64,000 bases of DNA. It comes from Oleiagrimonas sp963747595. GTDB taxonomy: Bacteria > Pseudomonadota > Gammaproteobacteria > Xanthomonadales > Rhodanobacteraceae. The stretch spans positions 2,016,626 to 2,080,625 of the forward strand of contig CAVVFO010000002.1 in the NCBI GenBank assembly GCA_963747595.1, given 5' to 3'. A model generated the notes under the pieces. It did no database searches. It saw only the letters and a list, made by a program, of their open reading frames with translations, and was not told the DNA's origin. Of this stretch, positions 52,716 to 60,913 are shown piece by piece; positions within the stretch are counted from its first letter, which is position 1; each line of letters starts with the position of its first letter. The translations under genes were made by a program, and so were the position numbers.

Positions 52716-54002
52716 TCAAGGGCGTTCAAGTATCGCGGTCACGCCCATGCCGCCGGCGGTGCAGATGGAGATCAGCCCGCGTCCGGAGCCCTTCTGCTCG
52801 AGCAGCTTGGCCAGCGTGGCGATGATGCGCGCGCCGGTGGCGGCAAACGGATGCCCTACCGCCAGGGAGGAGCCGTGCACGTTGAGCCGCGACGGATCGA
52901 TGCTGCCCAGCGGCGCGTCCCGGCCCAGTCGCGTCTTGCAGTATTCGGCAGACTCCCAGGCGCGCAACGTGCACAGAACCTGCGCCGCGAAGGCCTCGTG
53001 GATCTCGTAGAAGTCGAAATCCTGCAGGGTGAGGCCGGCCTCGTCCAGCATGCGCGGCACGGCCACGGTGGGCGCCATCAACAGGCCCTCGCCATGGACA
53101 TAGTCCACCGCGGCCACCCGGGCGTGGGTGAGATACGCCTGCACCTGCAGACCGCGCTCGGCCGCCCAGGCATCGCTGCCCAGAAGGACCGCCGCTGCGC
53201 CATCGGACAAGCCGGTGGAGTTGCCGGCGGTCAGCGTGCCATGGCCGGAGCGCCTGTCGAATGCCGGCTTCAAGGCGGCCAGTTTTTCCAGCGTGGACTC
53301 GGGCCGCAGGAAGCCGTCGCGCCTGAGCCCGCGGAATGGCACCAGCAGATCGTCGAAGAAGCCGGCCTCGTAGGCGGCCGCCAGCTTGTGGTGACTCGCC
53401 AGCGCCAGACGGTCCTGATCCTCGCGGCTGATATTCCATTCGCGCGCCATCAGCTCGCAGTGCTCGCCCATGGACTTGCCGGTGCGCGGCTCGGCCACGC
53501 CCGGAAATGCGGGCTTCAGCTCGGAAAAGGAGAAGCCCTTGATCGCGGCATTCAGCTTGTCCCCCAGCGATTTGGCGCGATTGACTGCCAACAACCGCTT
53601 GCGTAGCGCGCGGCTGTAGACGATGGGAACATCGCTGGTGGTATCGGAACCTGCCGCGATGCCGGCCTCGATCTGCCCCACGGCAATCTTGTTGCCGATC
53701 GTGATGGCGTTGTCCAGCGAGGTGCCGCAGGCGCGCGCGGTGGTGAAACCGGGCGTGGTCGGCGCCAGCCCCGACGAAAGCACCACCTCTCGGGCCAGGT
53801 TCCAGTCCGAGGCGTGGCGCAGCACCGCGCCCAGGGCCACGCCACCCAGTTCCAGACCATGCAGGCCGAACCGCTCCACCAGCGCTCCCATCACCTTCAC
53901 CGACATGCCGAAATTGCCGACATCGGCGTACGCCGTGTTGTTGCGACAGAACGGAATGCGGATACCGCCGATGACGCCGACGCGCCGTTGCATTGCATGC
54001 AT
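52716..54002 (-). CDS. fadI: Acetyl-CoA C-acyltransferase (FadI-type thiolase)
   Basis: Thiolase of fatty-acid beta-oxidation that cleaves 3-ketoacyl-CoA. The 428-residue product has the active-site Cys in TARACGTSLDNAI, the YEIHEAFAAQVLCTL His motif, HGSSLAVGHPFAATGAR and the C-terminal CTAGGMGVTAI Cys/Gly loop. Length and the FCRNNTAYADVGNFGMSVKV start segment fit the FadI group; fadJ is not adjacent. A 19-base-arm palindrome lies in the upstream gap. Confidence 0.94.
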   Translation of the reverse strand: MHAMQRRVGVIGGIRIPFCRNNTAYADVGNFGMSVKVMGALVERFGLHGLELGGVALGAVLRHASDWNLAREVVLSSGLAPTTPGFTTARACGTSLDNAITIGNKIAVGQIEAGIAAGSDTTSDVPIVYSRALRKRLLAVNRAKSLGDKLNAAIKGFSFSELKPAFPGVAEPRTGKSMGEHCELMAREWNISREDQDRLALASHHKLAAAYEAGFFDDLLVPFRGLRRDGFLRPESTLEKLAALKPAFDRRSGHGTLTAGNSTGLSDGAAAVLLGSDAWAAERGLQVQAYLTHARVAAVDYVHGEGLLMAPTVAVPRMLDEAGLTLQDFDFYEIHEAFAAQVLCTLRAWESAEYCKTRLGRDAPLGSIDPSRLNVHGSSLAVGHPFAATGARIIATLAKLLEQKGSGRGLISICTAGGMGVTAILERP

Positions 54003-54096
54003 GGTTTCGATATGCCCGTAGCTGGATCGCTCAAGGCTAACGCGCGCGGGGCGTCGGCGGAAGTGTGCTGATGGCTGGGGTTTAGTCGTCAGGCAC

Positions 54097-54162
54097 AGGG
54101 CGGATCAATCCCACAGGGGGACTTCTGACCGAAGGGAATCCCTTGTGGGATTGGTCCGCCCT
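54097..54162. repeat. Long palindrome with 19-base arms
   Basis: AGGGCGGATCAATCCCACA (54097-54115) and TGTGGGATTGGTCCGCCCT (54144-54162) are inverted copies with one mismatch, around a 28-base centre. The first bases GGGCGGATCAA also start repeat copy B at 13044, suggesting a related family of intergenic elements. It lies between the divergent fadI and 54236 genes. Confidence 0.65.
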
Positions 54163-54235
54163 ACGAGGCCGTGGACATTCCGCAGGGCACACCGAATGCT
54201 AGACTGCGCCGCCCTTGTCGCACGAACCTCATGTC

Positions 54236-55372
54236 ATGAACCGTGATGCACTGATCAGCTGTCCGGCGGTGCTGGCGATGGAGTTGCCCGCCGGCGCCAA
54301 CCCGGCACACACCATGCTTTCGCGCGAGCAGGCCGACGTGCTGGCCGAACTCGTGGCGCAGGATCTGCGGGATCTTCTGCCGGGCGTGGAAGAGGGGCGC
54401 CTGGCGCTGGTCGGCGCGCACTTCGATGCCGTCGAACTGCTGCGCCCGGGCTTTCCGCTGTTCAATACCCTGCAGCAGCTGGCCACGCGCCTGCCACGCG
54501 AGGCAGCCGATGCCGGTGTGGTGGCCTTCGGCAGCCATGAGGGACGCATGCCCGCGCCAGCGCTGACCCCCGACAGCACGCTGGGCGGGGGCGCCATGCG
54601 GCTTGTGCCCTGGACGCTGCTGGCACCGCCGCAGCTGGCCGACGCGTTGGGCAAGCAGATGGAGGTGGAACTGGTGGGCCGTGGCGAGGCCGGGGCGCGC
54701 ACTGCGGATTTCCTCATGCGGCAGCTGGGCGTGGAGCTGGAACACGTCCGCTACCTGAGCCGCAACGACCTGATGGCGCTGACGTGCGTGCAGTACGAAC
54801 ATGTCAATCTGGCAGCGCTGTGGCAACTGCTGGAAGCCGCGCTGCTGGCGCCGGAAAGTGCCGAATCGGCGCTCACGGCACATGGTCTGCCGCTACGCTA
54901 CACGCGTGGCCAGGTGACCGCGCAGGCACCGGCCGACTGGCTGACCGCCGCGGGCCGCCACGGTGACGCCCACAGCGATGCCCACACCTACGCCGCCATC
55001 ATCTTCGAGCTGCGCCAATACGCCGCGCTGCTCGATGCACACCGGCTGGCGCTGCAGATCGAGCACGCCGAACGCCAGGCGGATGGCCGCTTCTGGCTGC
55101 AGACACTGGCCGCCGCCGATGCCACGCTGGAGCCGCCGCAGTTGTTCATCCACGAAGCACCCGGCTTGGGCGCGGTAACCGTGACCGTGGCGCAATGTGC
55201 GGGTCAGCGCAGCCATCTTCTGGCGCACGCTTATCTTCTGGCGGGCGACGCCGAGACTGTTTGCACGCAGTTGCGCGAGCAGTTCGATGCATCTTCACCA
55301 CCGCAGCGTCTGGGCCGGGTGCATATCGCAGATGGATGTCTGGACGTCCCGTTCACGCACCCGCTGCACTGA
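54236..55372 (+). CDS. Protein of unknown function
   Basis: A 378-residue soluble protein without a signal peptide or membrane segment and no domain I can name with confidence. It is Ala/Leu-rich with acidic clusters (QADVLAELVAQDLRDLLPGV, RLALVGAHFDAVELLRPG, GSHEGRMPAPALTPDSTLGG, LFIHEAPGLGAVTVTVAQ). The start at 54236 is preferred over the TTG at 54215. Its stop directly abuts the stop of the leftward GNAT gene. Possibly a lineage-specific conserved gene. Confidence 0.75.
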   Translation: MNRDALISCPAVLAMELPAGANPAHTMLSREQADVLAELVAQDLRDLLPGVEEGRLALVGAHFDAVELLRPGFPLFNTLQQLATRLPREAADAGVVAFGSHEGRMPAPALTPDSTLGGGAMRLVPWTLLAPPQLADALGKQMEVELVGRGEAGARTADFLMRQLGVELEHVRYLSRNDLMALTCVQYEHVNLAALWQLLEAALLAPESAESALTAHGLPLRYTRGQVTAQAPADWLTAAGRHGDAHSDAHTYAAIIFELRQYAALLDAHRLALQIEHAERQADGRFWLQTLAAADATLEPPQLFIHEAPGLGAVTVTVAQCAGQRSHLLAHAYLLAGDAETVCTQLREQFDASSPPQRLGRVHIADGCLDVPFTHPLH

Positions 55373-55846
55373 TCACGACCCGTCCGCCGCGGTGTCGAAT
55401 TCCGTCTCGAACATCCAGTAGGCGCAGCGCTGCATGCCCAGTTGCGCATAGGTCTCCTGCGCGCGCGCATTGTCGCGCTCCACATACAGGCGCAGTCCCA
55501 CGGCATCGGCGGCACGGGCCCGTTCCGCCACTTCTGCATACAGACCGCGGAAGATGCCGCTGCGCCGCGCCTCGGGGAGCACGTAGACACTCTGGATCCA
55601 CCAGAAATCGCCGTTGCGCCAGTCGCTCCATTCATAGGTGACAAGCAGCGACCCGACCGCGCGGCCGTCGCGCTCGGCCAGCAGGTAGAAGCCACGCCGC
55701 GGATCATCCAGAACGGCCCTGACCCCAGCGGCCAGCGTCGCGTCGGCCAGCTGTTTGCCTTCGGTCTCGGCCGCCATGGCCTGGTTCCATGCCACCAGTG
55801 CCGGCACGTCGTCGATGGTGGCGGGGCGGATGCGGGTGTCGCTCAT
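55373..55846 (-). CDS. GNAT family N-acetyltransferase
   Basis: The 157-residue protein shows the GNAT fold: MSDTRIRPATIDDVPALV, GRAVGSLLVTYEWSDWR, WWIQSVYVLPEARRSGIFRG (acetyl-CoA site, Q/RxxGxG/A) and LYVERDNARAQETYAQLGM. The acceptor substrate cannot be predicted. It lies 123 bases after ntrC in the same direction. Confidence 0.92.
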   Translation of the reverse strand: MSDTRIRPATIDDVPALVAWNQAMAAETEGKQLADATLAAGVRAVLDDPRRGFYLLAERDGRAVGSLLVTYEWSDWRNGDFWWIQSVYVLPEARRSGIFRGLYAEVAERARAADAVGLRLYVERDNARAQETYAQLGMQRCAYWMFETEFDTAADGS

Positions 55847-55969
55847 GAGGGTGTCCGGTGGGCGAAAAACAACCCGTATCCTCGCCCGTCTCCGGGGGGC
55901 GCGGCAAGCACCGCCGTCGGGTCCGGGCCGCGCCTGTGAGGCCGCCAGGCGCGGCGGCGAAGGTCCGCC

Positions 55970-57340
55970 TCAGGACCGCTTGCGCGAAGACCCCAGCTTG
56001 CGGGTCAGGGTGTTGCGGCCTACGCCCAGTGCCGCAGCAGCATTCTGGCGGTGGCCGTCGCAGGCGGCCAGTGCGGCCTGCATCAGGGTGCGGTCCAGTG
56101 CGTCACGGGCACGTGCATGCACGTCGGCCTCGTGTTCCGTCAACGCATGCTCGGCCCACTGTCTGAGTGCATCGGTCCAATCCTCGGGCGACGGCGCCGG
56201 TGCCGTGCCCGTATCCAGATCCGCCGGCAGGATCTGCGCGCCCGGCGCCATCACCAGCAGCCGTCGACACAGGTTTTCCAGCTCGCGCACATTGCCGGGA
56301 AACGGACGCCGGGCCAGCTGTCGCAGTGCGGCGGGCGTGAAGCGCTTGTCCGGCAGTCCGAGTTCGCGCGCCGCCGTGGACAGGAAGTGCGGCGCAAGCA
56401 ATGCCACGTCCCCGCGGCGTTCACGCAGCGCAGGCAGAGCGATGCGCACCACATCCAGGCGATGTTTCAGGTCGGCGCGGAAATCACCGCGCTCGACACG
56501 CGCATCCAGATCCTGGTGCGTGGCCGCCAGCACGCGCACATTGCAACGGATCAGCGCGCGACCGCCCACGCGGTAGAACTCGCCGCCCGCCAACACGCGC
56601 AGCAAACGCGTCTGCAGGCTCAATGGCATGTCGCCGATCTCGTCCAGGAACAGCGTGCCGCCTTCGGCCTGTTCGAAGCGTCCGGCATGCCGCCGCGTGG
56701 CCCCGGTGAACGCGCCGGCCTCGTGACCGAACAGCTCGCTTTCCAGCAGCTCCGCCGGCACCGCCGCGGTGTTCATGGCCACGAAAGGATGCTCGCGGCG
56801 CGCGCTTTCCTGATGCAGCGCCCGCGCCACCAGTTCCTTGCCGGTCCCGGTCTCGCCGGTGATCAGCACATTGAGGTCACTGGCGGCAACACGGCCGATC
56901 AGGCGGAAGACCTCGCGCATGGCCGGACTTTCGCCCATCAGGCTGTGTGTTGCCATGGGTGTGGGCGCCACGCCTTCGGGCGCCTGTGCCAGCACGCGGG
57001 CCACCGCCTGCACCGCCTGATCGAGGTCAAAGGGCTTGGGTAGATAGTCGCGCGCGCCGGCACGGTAGGCCGCCGCCGTGGATGCCACATCGGTATACGC
57101 ACTCATCACGATCACCGGCAGGTCGATGCTTTCGCGCACGCGCTGGAGCAATGCGATGCCGTCTGCGCCGGGCATGCGGATGTCGGTCATCAAGAGCCGC
57201 GGCGGCGCATCGCCCAGCGCCTGGATCACGCTGTCGCCGTCACCGAACTCGCACACCGTATAGCCGGCATCGCGCAGTGCGGCGGCCAGCACGAAGCGTA
57301 TGCTGCGGTCATCGTCGGCAATCCAGATATCGGCGTTCAT
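55970..57340 (-). CDS. ntrC: Nitrogen-regulation response regulator, sigma-54 activator
   Basis: NtrC/GlnG-type enhancer-binding protein activating sigma-54 promoters of nitrogen-scavenging genes when phosphorylated by NtrB. The 456-residue product has a receiver domain with D53 in LLMTDIRMPG, a AAA+ domain with LITGETGTGKELVARAL and the sigma-54 contact loop HEAGAFTGATRRHAGRFEQ, GGTLFLDEIGDMPL, and a C-terminal Fis-type HTH (ACDGHRQNAAAALGVGRNTL). The start ATG overlaps the ntrB stop by four bases. Confidence 0.95.
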   Translation of the reverse strand: MNADIWIADDDRSIRFVLAAALRDAGYTVCEFGDGDSVIQALGDAPPRLLMTDIRMPGADGIALLQRVRESIDLPVIVMSAYTDVASTAAAYRAGARDYLPKPFDLDQAVQAVARVLAQAPEGVAPTPMATHSLMGESPAMREVFRLIGRVAASDLNVLITGETGTGKELVARALHQESARREHPFVAMNTAAVPAELLESELFGHEAGAFTGATRRHAGRFEQAEGGTLFLDEIGDMPLSLQTRLLRVLAGGEFYRVGGRALIRCNVRVLAATHQDLDARVERGDFRADLKHRLDVVRIALPALRERRGDVALLAPHFLSTAARELGLPDKRFTPAALRQLARRPFPGNVRELENLCRRLLVMAPGAQILPADLDTGTAPAPSPEDWTDALRQWAEHALTEHEADVHARARDALDRTLMQAALAACDGHRQNAAAALGVGRNTLTRKLGSSRKRS

Positions 57341-58350
57341 GGCACATCGTCCAATGGAATGTAGAGGGAAAACACCGTGGCCCCGGGGCGGCTGACAAAG
57401 CGCAATTCACCGGCATGCTCGTGCGCGATCTCCTGCGCCAGTGCCAGGCCCAGACCGGTGCCATCGCTGCGCCCGGATACAAGCGGCTGGAACACCTGTC
57501 CGCGCACTGCGTCGCTGACGCCACTGCCGTTGTCGGCCACATCCACGCGTACCGCCGATCGCGCCACGCGGTCGCGCAGCCGCACCGCGTGGTCCACCCG
57601 GGTACGCAGGTCCAGTTGCGTGGCACCCGCGTCCCGCGCATTGCGTGCCAGATTCAAAAACAGCTGGTGCAGCCGGTCGGCATCGCCGTTGAACGCCGGC
57701 AGACTCGGATCGTAATCACGGCGACAGGCCAGCGATCCGGCCGGAGCCTCGCTGCGCAGCAGGGTGGCCACCCGATCCAGCAGCGCATGCACATTGACGG
57801 GTTGCAACTGCGGCCGGCCGCCATGATGCAGCAAGCGATCGGCCAGCATCGTCAACCGGTCGGCCTCGGTGATGACCATGCCCGCCAACGCCTCCAGATC
57901 GGCGTCGCCGACCCGCCTCTGCAACAGTTGCGCCGCTCCGCGCAGACCGGCCAGGGGATTCTTCACCTCGTGCGCGAAGCCGCGCAGCGTCGCCGACAGC
58001 GGCGTGGCATGAGCCGCCTCGGCAACGGCATGGACCTCCAGCAGCAGCGTGGCGTCGTCCAGCCGCTGCATGTCGATATCCACCTCGAGCTCGCGCCCCT
58101 GCAGGGTGCACAGGCGCTCACTCCGCAAGCGCCGCGCGCCGCCATCGGCAAGTACGTGTCCGGCCTGATCCACAAACCCCGTCGCATCGGCCAGCAACGG
58201 CGCGAATGCCTGACCGCGCAGGCCGCGTACCCCCACGTCCAGCAATTCCGCCGCCGCGCCATTGAACCGCAGCACCCGCAGATCGTCATCCAGCCAGATC
58301 ACCCCCGTGGCCAGCTGTTCTGCCCAGTCGTTTGCTGATGGTGCATGCAT
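57337..58350 (-). CDS. ntrB: Nitrogen-regulation sensor histidine kinase
   Basis: NtrB/GlnL-type cytoplasmic kinase phosphorylating NtrC in response to nitrogen status via PII. The 337-residue product has an N-terminal PAS-like domain (IWLDDDLRVLRFNGAAAELL), the dimerisation/H-box RGFAHEVKNPLAGLRGAAQL with His near residue 127, and an ATPase domain with LARNARDAGATQLDL, VADNGSGVS and GRSDGTGLGLALAQEIAHEH. It overlaps ntrC by four bases; an inverted repeat of NtrC-like half-sites surrounds the start codon. Confidence 0.95.
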   Translation of the reverse strand: MHAPSANDWAEQLATGVIWLDDDLRVLRFNGAAAELLDVGVRGLRGQAFAPLLADATGFVDQAGHVLADGGARRLRSERLCTLQGRELEVDIDMQRLDDATLLLEVHAVAEAAHATPLSATLRGFAHEVKNPLAGLRGAAQLLQRRVGDADLEALAGMVITEADRLTMLADRLLHHGGRPQLQPVNVHALLDRVATLLRSEAPAGSLACRRDYDPSLPAFNGDADRLHQLFLNLARNARDAGATQLDLRTRVDHAVRLRDRVARSAVRVDVADNGSGVSDAVRGQVFQPLVSGRSDGTGLGLALAQEIAHEHAGELRFVSRPGATVFSLYIPLDDVP

Positions 58351-58357
58351 TGCACCA
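58339..58357. promoter_or_regulatory. Inverted repeat around the ntrB start codon
   Basis: TGGTGCATGCATTGCACCA carries perfect seven-base arms TGGTGCA and TGCACCA around TGCAT. The half-sites equal those of NtrC sites but in everted order. The ntrB ATG lies inside it, so it may be an autoregulatory site or a translation-start hairpin. Confidence 0.4.
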
Positions 58358-58791
58358 ATTTAGGTCTTTTTACGCGTGGCAGGCAATGACCCCGTGCGAC
58401 GACTCCGCTGATGAAAACACCAAATCTTTGTGAAGCTGAACAGACAGTGTTGTTCTCGCGAGCAGACCGGGGCAGGCGAGTAAGCAGAAACTGTCGAGCG
58501 GGCAGAAAGTATCGAGGTACTTCACATCTTTCGATCGCACGTACTTTTGATGGAAAGGTAGACGTGGCGCGGGCTGGTAGTCCAAGTTAATGTTTTCGCG
58601 ATGCAATGGTGTCGGAGGACATTACAATTTTGAGGGCTTTTTTCCAGGCATGGCGAAAAATAATGCATATAAATCATCCATATATGGTTTGGCACGAAAA
58701 ATGTACCATTATTTCCCGCAGGGATACTCAGCTGGTCCCGAGCTTGCCGTCATCCGACCAAGCCCCCAGCGTCCAGCGCGGAGCCAGTCTC
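58351..58791. promoter_or_regulatory. Intergenic region with a sigma-54-like promoter before the PEP-CTERM gene
   Basis: This 441-base gap is relatively AT-rich. At 58689-58705 it contains TTGGCACG, four A, then ATGTA, close to the sigma-54 consensus TTGGCACG-N4-TTGCA but with GT where GC is expected at -12. If functional, it would drive the PEP-CTERM gene about 75-90 bases downstream. No reliable gene lies in the gap; a 78-codon leftward frame (58370-58606) looks spurious. Confidence 0.4.
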
Positions 58792-59451
58792 ATGAAGAAG
58801 ATCCTCCCCATTCTCTTGCTCAGTTTGGTAGCAGCCGCAAGCATGCAAGCGCATGCCACCCCGATTTCGACCACTGTAGCGCTAAGTAGAGTTTTCGCCG
58901 GCACGACGCCAGATGGCCCATCTCCCTGGTTGGTCGCCACTTTCAGCTCCAACACCGGCACCAACACCGGCACGCTGACGTTGACTTCCCATCTGACCAG
59001 TCCCGATTTTTTGCAGGGTCTCGAAAGTTCCAATGCCGCTTTTGGCTGGGGATTCTACCTGGACACCGGAATTGCAAGCATTGCATGTGCCAGCAGCCCG
59101 GGAACCAACTGCACCACCAACGTCCTTTCTGGCGGCAGCTACAACGGCGGCCCAACCGGGACAGACTGGAATCTGGCTTTTGGTTGGCCGACCCAAAGTC
59201 GGTTTGCAAGCGGTGATACAGCGGTTTACGACATCACCTTCAGCAGTAACCTGACGGGTTCGCCATTCGTTGCCAACGGTGCTAATTTGCTGTCAGCCGC
59301 GCATGTGCAGGGCATTTCCACCGGTGACGGCAGCGGCTGGATCGTCAAGGACCCGCCGGCCAACGTACCGGAGCCGGCGGTGCTCGGCATGTTCGGTATC
59401 GGTACCCTCATGATCGGCCTCTTTGCGGGCCTGCGCCGACGCCAGCACTAA
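58792..59451 (+). CDS. PEP-CTERM sorting-domain exported protein
   Basis: Secreted protein processed by the exosortase/PEP-CTERM pathway. The 219-residue product has a signal peptide (KKILPILLLSLVAAASMQAHA), a beta-rich Ser/Thr/Gly-rich mature part (TNTGTLTLTSHLTSP, DTAVYDITFSSNLTGSP), and the C-terminal signal VPEPAVLGMFGIGTLMIGLF followed by basic RRRQH. Such proteins are linked to exopolysaccharide and biofilm matrix. No exosortase gene is in the window. Start 58792 follows GCGGAG. Confidence 0.9.
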   Translation: MKKILPILLLSLVAAASMQAHATPISTTVALSRVFAGTTPDGPSPWLVATFSSNTGTNTGTLTLTSHLTSPDFLQGLESSNAAFGWGFYLDTGIASIACASSPGTNCTTNVLSGGSYNGGPTGTDWNLAFGWPTQSRFASGDTAVYDITFSSNLTGSPFVANGANLLSAAHVQGISTGDGSGWIVKDPPANVPEPAVLGMFGIGTLMIGLFAGLRRRQH

Positions 59452-59480
59452 AACCGCTGTTCAAGTTCGTTCCGAGACAG

Positions 59481-59511
59481 GCAACCTCCGGCAACGGGGG
59501 TTGCTTTTTTT
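59481..59511 (+). terminator. Rho-independent terminator after the PEP-CTERM gene
   Basis: GCAACC, a loop, GGTTGC and then TTTTTTT, 30 bases after the stop codon. Single-gene transcription unit. Confidence 0.85.
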
Positions 59512-59615
59512 ATGCTGTGAACCGCCCCGGCTTTCTCGGAGATTCCTCTCAAAGAGTAGGCCCTGCGAGAAGGGCGGTCCACACTGTGTTTTCGTGGAAT
59601 GACCGAGGCCCGGCT

Positions 59616-60089
59616 TTGAACGTATTGCTGATCATGGGACATCCTCGCCACGACAGCCTGTGTGCGGCACTGGCCGATGCCTACGCGGAAGATGCCCGGC
59701 AGGCCGGGATGGAAATCCGCACACTGGTGCTGGCGGATCTGGATTTCGATCCCCACGTGCGCGTCGATTCCCTGGAAAACCAGGAGCTGGAGCCGGATCT
59801 GCAGCGCGCGGCGCAATGGCTGGAGTGGGCCGAACACCTGGTTTTTGTCTACCCGACCTGGTGGGGCACCATGCCGGCGCTGCTCAAGGGATTCCTGGAT
59901 CGGCCGGTGATGCCGGGCACAGCGTTTCGTTTTTACGGGCCTGGTGCCGGCGACTGGGAAGGCCCGTGGGCCGGCAAGCCGGGGCAGCTCATCACCACCA
60001 TGGACACGCCGCCGCCCATCTATCGCTGGCTGTACAGGGCGCCCGGCACTCATGCCATGCGCAACGCCACGCGTGCGGGGTCGCCATGA
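59616..60089 (+). pseudogene. NAD(P)H:quinone oxidoreductase-like flavodoxin-fold protein, C-terminally degraded
   Basis: Flavodoxin_2-type NAD(P)H dehydrogenase (MdaB/KefF-like). From a TTG start at 59616 (GAGG upstream) it reads NVLLIMGHPRHDSLCAALAD, then HLVFVYPTWWGTMPALLKGF and the FAD/FMN contact segment GPWAGKPGQLITTMDTPPP. The frame ends after THAMRNAT with RAGSP, about 35 residues early for the family (157 residues here). In a neighbouring frame the expected CG-like segment (CGVAMSA) appears, broken by TAA, then SEAARMADVA, suggesting small deletions plus frameshift. Likely a decayed gene rather than a single-base error. Confidence 0.65.
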
Positions 60090-60148
60090 GCGCGTAAAGC
60101 GAAGCGGCGCGCATGGCCGATGTGGCGGGAGGCTCAAGTCGTCGCCGT

Positions 60149-60694
60149 TCACCCGGATGGATGTTTCTCCAGCCAGGCCTGGATGGTGGATGCAGGCAAT
60201 GGAAGATAACCGTTGGTCACGCGCGAGGGCGTGGCCGCAGCATCCGGCAGCACGCGGATGTGCCAGCCGTCAATGGCGTCCACGCGCAGGCAATCGTCGA
60301 CATCGTGCAGATCGTCCTTGTGGACCTGCGCCCGGCCGGGCAGCAGGGACCGCTTGGCGCGGGCCTTGACCTCACCCGTGCCAGCCCCGCCGAAAAAGCC
60401 CCAGGCATGCTGCTCGCCGAACTCCCCGCACCGATAGCCGCCGATGTTGACGAAGTACAGATGCAGGCCGTTGCCGGCCGGCTCCCGGGCCAGCTGCACG
60501 CGATAACCGTGCACGCTGTCGAGAAACATCCATGCGTCCACGTGCAGGCCGTGCGGGTTGCCGAACCAGCTGTCCAGCAACTGGTGATGCACCGCCTCCA
60601 GCGACGGGCCGACGGCAAAGGCCACGTCGTGCAGCTCGGTTCGGGCGCCTGGGGCAGTACCGCCCAGAACGCAAGCAATGAGGCGATCGGTCAT
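60149..60694 (-). CDS. DUF1543 domain-containing protein
   Basis: The 181-residue cytoplasmic protein matches the DUF1543 layout: a first domain with ACVLGGTAPGARTELHDVAF and VDAWMFLDSVHGYRVQL, LYFVNIGGYRCGEFGEQHAW, and a second domain with HKDDLHDVDDCLRVDAIDGWH. Function unknown. Convergent with the decayed oxidoreductase gene. Confidence 0.9.
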   Translation of the reverse strand: MTDRLIACVLGGTAPGARTELHDVAFAVGPSLEAVHHQLLDSWFGNPHGLHVDAWMFLDSVHGYRVQLAREPAGNGLHLYFVNIGGYRCGEFGEQHAWGFFGGAGTGEVKARAKRSLLPGRAQVHKDDLHDVDDCLRVDAIDGWHIRVLPDAAATPSRVTNGYLPLPASTIQAWLEKHPSG

Positions 60695-60913
60695 GCGCTG
60701 GAATCGTGGCGGACGGCATCCAATACTACACGCACGTACCCCTCGCCTGCGGCCGGCATCTCACCTCCATGCCCGCTCGTGCCGCATGCATGCGCCGATG
60801 CCATGGGACGGCGACGCCGGCCATCTCAGTGCACACGGAATTGCATCGCCTGGCACGCGCGAGAGCCGGATTCCCGGCACACGTGACGCATCGCGCCGGC
60901 GCACGATCGGCAT

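Noticed and set aside
58370..58606. 78-codon leftward gene in the ntrB/PEP-CTERM gap
   Set aside because: No family resemblance, unlikely composition, and no clear ribosome binding site; more likely promoter region.
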